DNA from: Abelmoschus esculentus
Taxonomy: Eukaryota > Streptophyta > Magnoliopsida > Malvales > Malvaceae
Length of the DNA: 64,000 nucleotides
NCBI GenBank assembly: GCA_035048815.1
Contig: JAUCBN010000034.1
Span: forward strand, 9,898,737-9,962,736
Direction: 5' to 3'
The notes under the pieces were generated by a model, which saw only the letters and a program-made list of their open reading frames with translations, searched no databases and was not told where the DNA came from. Below, piece by piece: positions 56,908 to 64,000 of this stretch. Numbering within the stretch: the stretch's first letter is position 1; each line of letters opens with the position of its first letter. Position numbers and translations under genes: made by a program.

Positions 56908-57923
56908 AGACGTATGATTTTGATCGAAACGCACAGTAGTCCTTTTGCTACGCATCCGGGTAGTACGAAGATATACCGTGGTTTGAAGGATGAGTACTTC
57001 TGGCTTGGTTTGAAGAGAGATATTGCCGACTATGTGAGTAAGTGTATGGTTTGTCAGAGAGTTAAGCAGAACATCAGTTTCTGTCTAGTTTGTTACAGCC
57101 GTTGAAGATTTCAGAATGGAAATGAGAAAATATCACCATGGATTCTGTATCCGGTTCGCCTTTGACTCCTTCGAGGAAGAATTCAATTCAGGTTATAGTT
57201 GATCGCTTCATTAAGTGTGCTCACTTTATTGTTGATCATACGACTTACTTGTTAGATAAGTTGGTAGATTTGTACATCAGTGAGATTGCGAGACTGCATA
57301 GTGCGTCGAAATCGATTGTGTTTGATAGAGATTTGAGATTCACAGACAGATTTTGGGAGTGTTTGCACAGTGCTTTGGGTGGCCGTTTAAATTTTAGTAC
57401 TTCATATCATCCTCAATCAGATAGGTAGACAGAGAGAGTTATTTAGATTCTCGAGGATATGCTGCGATGTTGCATCATTGATCTTTGGGGTACTTAGGAG
57501 AAGCACCTACCGTTAGTTGAGTTTGCATATAATAATAATTATCAGTTGAGTTTCAGATGTCTCCGTATGAGGCCTGTATGGCAGGAAGTGCACAACTCTG
57601 TTTTGTTAGGCTGAAGCAGGTCAGGAATTGAGATCGATGCCGGTTATGCTTAAGGGGACTATCGAGAAATTGAAGTGATTTGTGATCGGTTAAAGACAGC
57701 TTCAAATAGGCAGAAATCGTATGCGGAATTGAATCTGACAGAAATAGAGTATGAGGTGGGAGAAAAAGTGTTCTTGGAAGTGTCACTGTGTAAGGGGATC
57801 ATCCATTTGGAAGGAAAGACAAGTTAAGTCCACGGTTTATAGGACTGTATGAGGTTGATCTTTTCGCACTTGTTTCCCTTAGGTAAATTTCAAGGACGAA
57901 ATTTTCTTTAAGGAAGGGAGAGT
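56908..57923 (+). pseudogene. Tekay integrase and degraded tail
   Basis: The zinc-binding part has H..H and C..C (HSSPFATHPGSTKIYRGLKD, CMVCQRVKQ). The core is 57138-57428 with VIVDRFIKCAHFI and IVFDRDLRFTDRFWECL, then STSYHPQSDR and TAG. After 57428 only fragments remain (KLSPRFIGLYEV near 57820), with many stops. The polypurine tract aaggaagggagag is at 57910-57922. Confidence 0.78.
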
Positions 57924-60056
57924 TGTAACGACCCAGAATTCGGATTTGTGTGTCGGGCTAATCCGAAGAGTTGGGTTTTGGTTTTGGTCCCCGGGTTTGT
58001 ATAGTTTGGGCCTTAGGCTTGTTGGGCTTGAGTTGTTAGTTGAGGGCCATTTGGTAATTACATCATTAGAGGTTAAGGGGGTATGTTTTTCTGCAGAGAG
58101 GTGAGCTCATCTTCACCTCTTCATCCTTTACAAGCAAGAAGGAAAGGCAAAAGGTTTAAACTTTGGGAATTCTTGTTGGAACCCCGTTGTTGTGGTAGAG
58201 AAGATGTTATAGGGCTGTTTTGGATCTATAAAACAAGGTAAGAATGCTTAGGTTTGGTGAAGTTGAAGGTTTAGTGGGGGTTTAAGGTATAACCCGGGAT
58301 TGAAGTTTTGAGAGTTGTTTCTAAGTTTTCTTGATGTTTTTAAGAGTTAAAGACATCCCTAGCTGTGCTTAAGAGTTGGTTTTATCCCCTTCATGTAGAG
58401 AAAGAAGTTGGAGATCCATCATCAAGTTTGGGCAAAAGAAAGATCTTGGAAGAGTGAGTTCGAATTTTGGTTATTGTGCTTGCTAAGGTTGGTACTCCCA
58501 ACTCTTCTAATCATTATGCATTTCATGGTAGAGTGCATAGTATATAGAATCCATGTATGTATGCTTGATTTGCTTGGTTTGCTTGAAAGAGGTCTTTAAT
58601 GGTGAAATTCGGATTTATGTGTTAAATGTCTTGAAAATGATGTTAAATTACCCTAAACACTCCTAATAATGTGTAGGAACACTTTAGGATTGATTTGATC
58701 AAGTTTGGGAATGAATCCTTGAAATTTCTAAGTGCAGACCTGCATTTCGTGCAGGGGTATCGATACACGGGCCACCGGTATCGATACCCACAAGTGAAAA
58801 TAGACTATGTGGGCAGGGGTATCGAACCATTTTTCGATACCGGGTCCTTCAGTGGCATAATGGCATCGATACCAGTATCGATGCTGGAGGGTCCTCTTTC
58901 GTTGACTTTGGAAATGGACAAAGGGTATTGATACTGGTACCGATACTGATGTTTCGATGCCTTATTTGGGTGGGTATCGAAGTAGGGTGGTTCGATACCC
59001 CACATAAGGGTATCGATACCCCTGTGAGAACACGACAAATTTGTTATTATTTGAAGCTTGATAAGATAATTAAGAGTCCTAATGAATCCTATAAATAATG
59101 AAATGAATTGTTAATATGAGTTTGATGGGATTATACCCCGAACGACTAAATTATGTTAAGTCTTGTTGTGTTGATGTGAGGATCCTAGGTGGATCATTTG
59201 TGTGTACCGAGTCCTTGTTTGATGGAAATCCGGATATCCATAAGTGTTGCAACACGTTGAAGGCCATCTAATGTAACATGCCAGATGATGTTTTGAAGAC
59301 TTTTATTCCGAGTGTTGGGCGGCCTCACTCGAAGATGTTCGATGTAACATTCCGAGCATAGGATTGGTTGGGCGGCCTCTATCCCTTTTTCGAACGTTGG
59401 GCGGCCTCGTTCGAAGATGTCCGATGTAACATTTCGGGCATAGGATTGAGGGCGGCCTCAATCCTGAGTGTAGGATCTCGATGTTGTGTGGACGCGGGCC
59501 TCACATTTGTGTGTTGATTTGATATGATTTGTATATGCTGTGTGCGATAACATACATTCATTTATGCCATGAGATAGGCGAGCATGCTAGACCATCATAT
59601 CATGCATGATGTATATATGTTATGCTTTACTGGTTATGATATACATGATATTGGCCGAGTTCGGCGTACCCACTGAGCTTTAGTAGCTCAGCGTTCGAAA
59701 TGTGTTTTCGTGCGTAGGTTAGGTGAAGTCGGTTCGTGGAGCACCATCGAGGTTTGGATTTCAGCATCGACTATGTGTCAGAGTACAGTTAGAGATGTAG
59801 TGGGCTAGTACTTTGTCGAACCTTATATGTTTTTGGTAAATTTGTTTAATTAATTTGGGTCGAATGTTCTAAATGGGTTTGTAATGTTTGGAGCTCCGGT
59901 TACTTAAAATTATTTTGGGCTACTGTTTAAATTAAATGAATTTCATGGATCACATTTGGACTTGAATTTGATTTTGTTATTGGGTTTTCGAAATAAATTT
60001 GGAAATACAGGTTGTGGGCCGAAGGCCCAATATGACATCCGGATCGGGGTGTTACA
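57924..60056 (+). repeat. Tekay 3' LTR, 2133 bp
   Basis: Starts tgtaacgacccagaattc, ends cggggtgttaca. Very similar to the 5' LTR without the duplicated tail. TATCGATA sites at 58758, 58779 and 59011, with decayed copies (tattgata, taccgata near 58925-58944). Confidence 0.9.
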
Positions 60057-60155
60057 CTATCGTGACCTAAAATATGCTAGTCCTAAAGATAACTTCCGTA
60101 TATCATATATAGATGCCTTAGTGGATAATACAACCAGCTTTCAAGATTAACTTTC
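60057..60155 (+). pseudogene. Decayed Tat-type pol, right part
   Basis: YRDLKYASPKDNFRISYIDA and LVDNTTSFQD continue the reverse transcriptase frame that ends at 51594; the 5-bp duplication ctatc marks the Tekay insertion. A stop follows at 60148. No further pol was recognised beyond. Confidence 0.7.
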
Positions 60156-60201
60156 AAATCAAAATTTTCTATTTCAAAATCTTCACGCTTTATTTTTAAA
60201 A

Positions 60202-61740
60202 TGTAGCGACCCGAACTTTGGGAGTCCGAGAGTTGGGTTAAATCGAGGCATAGACATCGATTTTGGGCTTACGAACCCTTTTAGATTTGGGCCTTGAGTC
60301 TTTGACTTGGGAGTATTTTGGTAAAAGCCTAAATAAGAGACATAGGGGAAAAAGAAGGTATTTTCTAGTTTAGGGCAAAGGGTGATTTCACCATCCCTAT
60401 ACTCTCTTTCTTTTCATGCCAAATCCTCCCCTTGTTTTAAAAAATCATCACCAAAGTTGGGATTTTGAAGCTTGGAATTAGGATTCACGTTTGGTTGGTT
60501 GAGGGTGTTTCCAACAACATTCAAAGGTCTATTTAGGGAGGTAAGAATCATTAAAGTTGGAGAAGAAATAGGTTTATGGTAGGTTTTGAGGTTGATTTTG
60601 GAAATGAGGTTTAATGGTTTATTTCTTGGTTTAAAATTAGTGTGTTGACTCCTTAGTTTCTCCAATAATCTTTTAACATGTTTTACCATCCTTCTTGTAG
60701 TGAAAGAAGTGGGAGAGCCCTCTAAAGAGTAAGGCAAGAAGAAGGCTTGAGTTGAGGATTAATGTTTGCATTTTTATTGTTTTAGCTAAGATAAGTACAC
60801 TTCTAACTCGTATGTGTTTATGGAGCTCATGATAATAGTTTTTCAGGGATATTTGTGTATGTTTGAGTTTTGATGATAGCCAGGAGATGGAAATAATGAA
60901 TTTCGAGATTTTAGTTATAATTTGTTGAAATTTCTTGCAATTGACTAGATAAACCTTGTATGACATGTAGGAGAGTTCTCGGAAGGTTTTGGTAGAGAAA
61001 GATATGTTTTTTGAGCTTGAGACCTGGAAATCTAGGTTCACGTACCAATATAGGAGGTACCCGTATCGGTACTCGTGAGAGAAAAATGGGGGTTTTAGGG
61101 AGGGGCGTACTGATACAACTCCCTGTGTATTAGTACCCCTACATTTTAAGCGATTCCAGAATCATTTAGATGTACCGGTACACGAGTGCTTATCAGTACC
61201 ACAATTCCATTAAGGTTACATATCGGTACGGATGGTCTCCGTATCAGTATTGGGTACGGGTAAACTAAATAGACGTATCAATACAAGGTTGAATAAAATC
61301 TTTCGAATACATTTTGAGTTTCAATACTCAGTGGAGTGATACTAATACTAATTAGGGGTTTATCGATACCCCATATAGGCGTATCGATACATGTAGGCCA
61401 ATCTGTCCAAGTTTTTGCCTCTGCGTTTGGTGGGTTAATAATTCGAGTTAGTAGCTCTTGTGGTTTCCCTTAGGCCTAAAATGAATTGTAAAACTAAGAA
61501 ATTGAAACCTTGACATCGTATATGATGTAGATAAGGACTTCAGGACTAAATGCCTTGGAATGACGTGATTTTATGTAAGCTTATATTTGATGAATTTTGT
61601 TATTGTCATGTGCTGTAGAAACGATTGTATGGGATCCGGATACCTAAGAGGTGGCTTACGATGCTATGTAACTTCAGACCACTTGCATGAGAGAATGTTA
61701 GTTCCGATGCTTAGTGACTCCGGTGTAACACAATGAATTT
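60202..61740 (+). mobile_element. Diverged Tekay-like LTR fragment
   Basis: Starts tgtagcgacccgaactttgg, like the Tekay LTR start, then tgggcttacgaaccc, a pair of short leader-like segments and a cluster of gtaccNgtac, tatcggtac and tatcgatac words from 61040, with perfect TATCGATA at 61361 and 61382. Ends cggtgtaaca near 61739. No target duplication or second LTR is seen. Confidence 0.5.
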
Positions 61741-61884
61741 CTACCCCAATCAAAAACCCTAACTGCTAAAATCCCTTATTCGAAACCTTAGAAATTGGGG
61801 ATTTTCTGATTTAAACCTAATTTGAAATTCTGGAGTAAATTATAAATTTTTGAAAGTTGATGGTTCTTCTTAAATTTAATATTT
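61741..61884. other. Short spacer
   Basis: AT-rich, with accctaactgc and gaaattggggatttt words similar to the right end of the solo LTR at 447-2125. Nothing else seen. Confidence 0.3.
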
Positions 61885-62680
61885 TTTCGCGTATCAAAAG
61901 TGCGCGTTTAGTGCAAGTGGACACATCGCAAGTAATAAGTGATAAGTATTTATCGGATTATCGTCTCCACAGGGATTGGTATACTCAATATGTCTTCTTC
62001 GTCTTCTTGTTCTGTAGAAAGAAATAAAATAAAACACAAGTAGTTTGGGTTGTGATGGAAATAAAACAACTAAGTAAAATAAAGAGATTTGATAAGTAGA
62101 GAGAGAGGTCAGGATCCAGTTGCGTTGTATTGTGGATTTGATTGACTTGTCTCTGCCCAATGCAATCGTATATCACTGCCTCGGTAGCACTGCAATTTAC
62201 TGCCTTGGCAGCGACGATACTGTCCGTCGCGGCAATCCCTTGCTCGTGGGTGGACTTTACCAAAGTTCGGCAAAGTGTCCTTGGATGACTCCGCTTATCC
62301 CTAAGTCGAAGTACTGTTGATGACTAGTCCTTGATGATACCTCTCGGCGTGAATCAATTATACTCACCAACCAATCTCACACTTCTTTTAGCCGCTAAAA
62401 CTCTTAACCTACCCCCAGGCCGAGTTAGTATTTCGCGATTGAAACACCGTACTTACCCCTTTCGTGAATCTAACTCTCCCGAGTCTAGATAAATGGATTA
62501 CTTACAAACTTCTCTCCCGAGCTTGAATGCAAGAACAAGGAATAACAAAGGATAAGCAAACCTTGATAGTTTTATTGCATTGAAACAAAGACAAAGTACA
62601 ATCTCCTCTCACAAATACTAACAACCTTCACCTAAACCCTAAGAAAGCTTAGAACATAATTTGAGAGAAAGAAAACAAAC
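61885..62680 (-). repeat. Element E 3' LTR, truncated
   Basis: cgcgtatcaaaagtgcgcg to atttgagagaaagaaaac, close to 4420-5213. TGCC palindromes near 62177 and 62203. The open frames 61894-62320 are LTR read-through. Confidence 0.85.
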
Positions 62681-62911
62681 TCTACTCTCTCTTGGTCTTA
62701 CTTTTTCATCTATTCTCCCCACCATAACTATGCCTATTCTTTAGACTTAACCTTTCGGTTACCCAAGGGTTTACCTAGAAACAAACTATAAGAATTGGTG
62801 AATGTGTGCGTTTTTGTGGACAAGTTTGATTAAAGGTTTTCTTAGATAAACTCTAAGTTCAAGACAAGTAGAATTGGGTTAAGTTTTCTCTTCTTTTCTA
62901 AACAACCAATT

Positions 62912-63064
62912 CTTGAGCCAATTTCGGGCACTTCAAGGATTGTGTTTTTCCCTTCACTAATTCCTTCTTTCTTGTAACTATTCCTTAAAGCATACTAGAG
63001 CCAATTTCGGGCACCTCTAGCATGAAGAAGAGTAATTCCTAGAGCCGGTGATAGGCACCTCTAG
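62912..63064 (-). ncRNA. Triple hairpin motif (element E)
   Basis: Hairpins at 62912-62937 (CTTGAG with TTCAAG, allowing one G-U pair), 62995-63020 and 63039-63064 (both CTAGAG/CTCTAG). Same order and spacing as in elements B and C. Confidence 0.55.
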
Positions 63065-63538
63065 TCACTTTCCCAAACATCTAAGTCTTTATCATCTAAG
63101 TTCATTAAAAGAACTCCTATAATCCAACAAGTCCCAAAAGTGTTTAAAAATTCATCTTATAGTAAGCTTCTAAGTTTTCATCCTTAAGTATTCTAAGGTT
63201 AAACCTTCTTAACAGGACCTAATCATGGTAAGGAGAAAGATTTCTATAGCCTTAAAGAATAAACTAAGGCAATACTAATGATAAGCAGTGCAAAAGTATA
63301 GACATTTAATTCAAGTAAGACGGGGAGCATAAAAAAATTTAAAAATTTCACTTAAGTACTCTCTTTTCTTGGCAGGGCCTCGACAGTAGATTGTTGCCTT
63401 GGCAGTGAATCTGCACCCCCAAACTCAAACCAAGCATTGTCCTCAATGCTTTAAATTTAGAAGAAATAGCGGGCAACAAAATAATAAGCAGTATATAAAG
63501 AAACCAGCAACAAATAATATTGAATTATATGAAAAAAA

Positions 63539-64000
63539 TTAAAGCGACTCCGAGGAGCTGCTTATAACAATTTTTCTCCTTGGTCTTGCTGCCGATTGCT
63601 TTGTTCTTGGTGAGGGCGATGGTTGAGTTTTTGCTTGCCGGGGCGGTTGGACTCTTGTGGGTGGTGTCCGTTGCATCGGAGCCTCCACTTCTTCTCCTTC
63701 TTCCACGTCAACCATCTCCTCGGTGATCATGATGTCCGTTCCACCCTCTATTGCTGTGGCTACCCCGGTATGATGTGTACTCGGTCCAACGACGGTTGAG
63801 CTTTGGTGCACAAAGGCATCTATCTCAGCTGATAGACTGCCCATGATGATTGGGGATCGTGGTGGAGTGCTGAAGACTGTCCTCCGCTTCGATGGTCTTC
63901 TACTGGCAGATGATGCCGCGGCAGAGTCTGCTGCCCTGGATGGGCCAGCAGCCTGGTACGGTGGTGGAGGGCCCGCGTAGAAGAACGACCTTGGTCCTCC
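63539..64000 (-). CDS. Athila ORF2, C-terminal part (partial at window end)
   Basis: The minus frame is open from 64000 to a stop at 63539, about 153 codons; its start lies outside the window. Same Pro/Ser-rich sequence as 6663-7134, with the acidic VDVEEGEEVEA stretch and the SSSSESL end. The apparent Met at 63844 is internal. Not interrupted here, unlike the copy in element C. Confidence 0.6.
   Translation of the reverse strand, partial: GGPRSFFYAGPPPPYQAAGPSRAADSAAASSASRRPSKRRTVFSTPPRSPIIMGSLSAEIDAFVHQSSTVVGPSTHHTGVATAIEGGTDIMITEEMVDVEEGEEVEAPMQRTPPTRVQPPRQAKTQPSPSPRTKQSAARPRRKIVISSSSESL

Larger units (their letters stand above)
51595..60056 (+). mobile_element. Tekay/Del-type Ty3/gypsy retrotransposon, 8462 bp
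   Basis: LTRs 51595-54187 and 57924-60056, TG..CA, exact target duplications ctatc at 51590-51594 and 60057-60061, inside an older pol. The primer site tggtatcagagcctagg (54193-54209) is tRNA-Met type. Long LTRs and gag-pol order fit Tekay. All coding parts are broken by stops; the gag-protease join is lost. The 5' LTR is 460 bp longer than the 3' LTR because its end is duplicated. Confidence 0.88.
61885..64000 (-). mobile_element. Athila-type element E, left end, runs off the window
   Basis: The 3' LTR starts at 61885 (TG end mutated to TT) and follows element C's LTR to about 62680. It then jumps to the 3' non-coding region, so the right end of the LTR and the polypurine tract are deleted. 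The hairpin triplet and the ORF2 end follow. The rest lies beyond 64000. Confidence 0.8.

Overview
This is a stretch of plant nuclear DNA, from a eudicot. It is AT-rich, has spliced genes with GT-AG introns, and most of it is LTR retrotransposons of plant lineages (Athila, Tekay/Del and Reina types of Ty3/gypsy, plus Ty1/copia remnants). Malvaceae is a weak guess from the style of the repeats and was not tested. There are no bacterial, viral or organellar genes.

Layout. 1-2515: an old plus-oriented Athila-type LTR split by a solo LTR (447-2125). 3037-20324: a nest of minus-oriented Athila elements. The outermost (3037-20324) has a second element in its left LTR (3890-16977). That element has a third in its own left LTR (4418 to about 13144), and the third carries a plus-oriented solo LTR of the same family (7140-8466) inside its ORF2. 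5-bp target duplications support the levels. The third element keeps gag-protease and an ORF2 with the plant transposon-protein domain but has no reverse transcriptase or integrase. 20325-27350: copia remnants, twin MITEs, a tRNA-derived SINE-like piece, an LTR fragment with TATCGATA palindromes, and AT-rich DNA. About 27355-31040: a 3.7-kb fold-back element.

31262-36800 holds the only complete host gene, a plastid biosynthetic threonine deaminase (first committed step of isoleucine synthesis) in 8 exons, 619 codons. Its first intron carries a 2-kb fold-back element. 37928-38360 is the 3' end of an hnRNP Q/LIF2-like gene. 40108-47463 is a second threonine deaminase copy. It has a broken exon 1, lacks exons 2-3 (pyridoxal phosphate lysine and glycine loops), keeps exons 4-8 open, and has a 5.2-kb Reina element in its first intron.

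47791-51594 holds a MITE, one arm of the fold-back family and a decayed Tat-type pol. 51595-60056 is an 8.5-kb Tekay-type element with exact target duplications, inserted in that pol. 60202-61740 is a related LTR fragment. 61885-64000 is the left end of another Athila copy, running off the window.

The most interesting signals are: a triplet of hairpins with compensatory stem changes near the Athila polypurine tract; paired TATCGATA palindromes about 835 bp into Tekay LTRs; a stop-loss extension in the intact threonine deaminase; and a Reina LTR sitting sense-oriented just upstream of the open exons of the dead copy.
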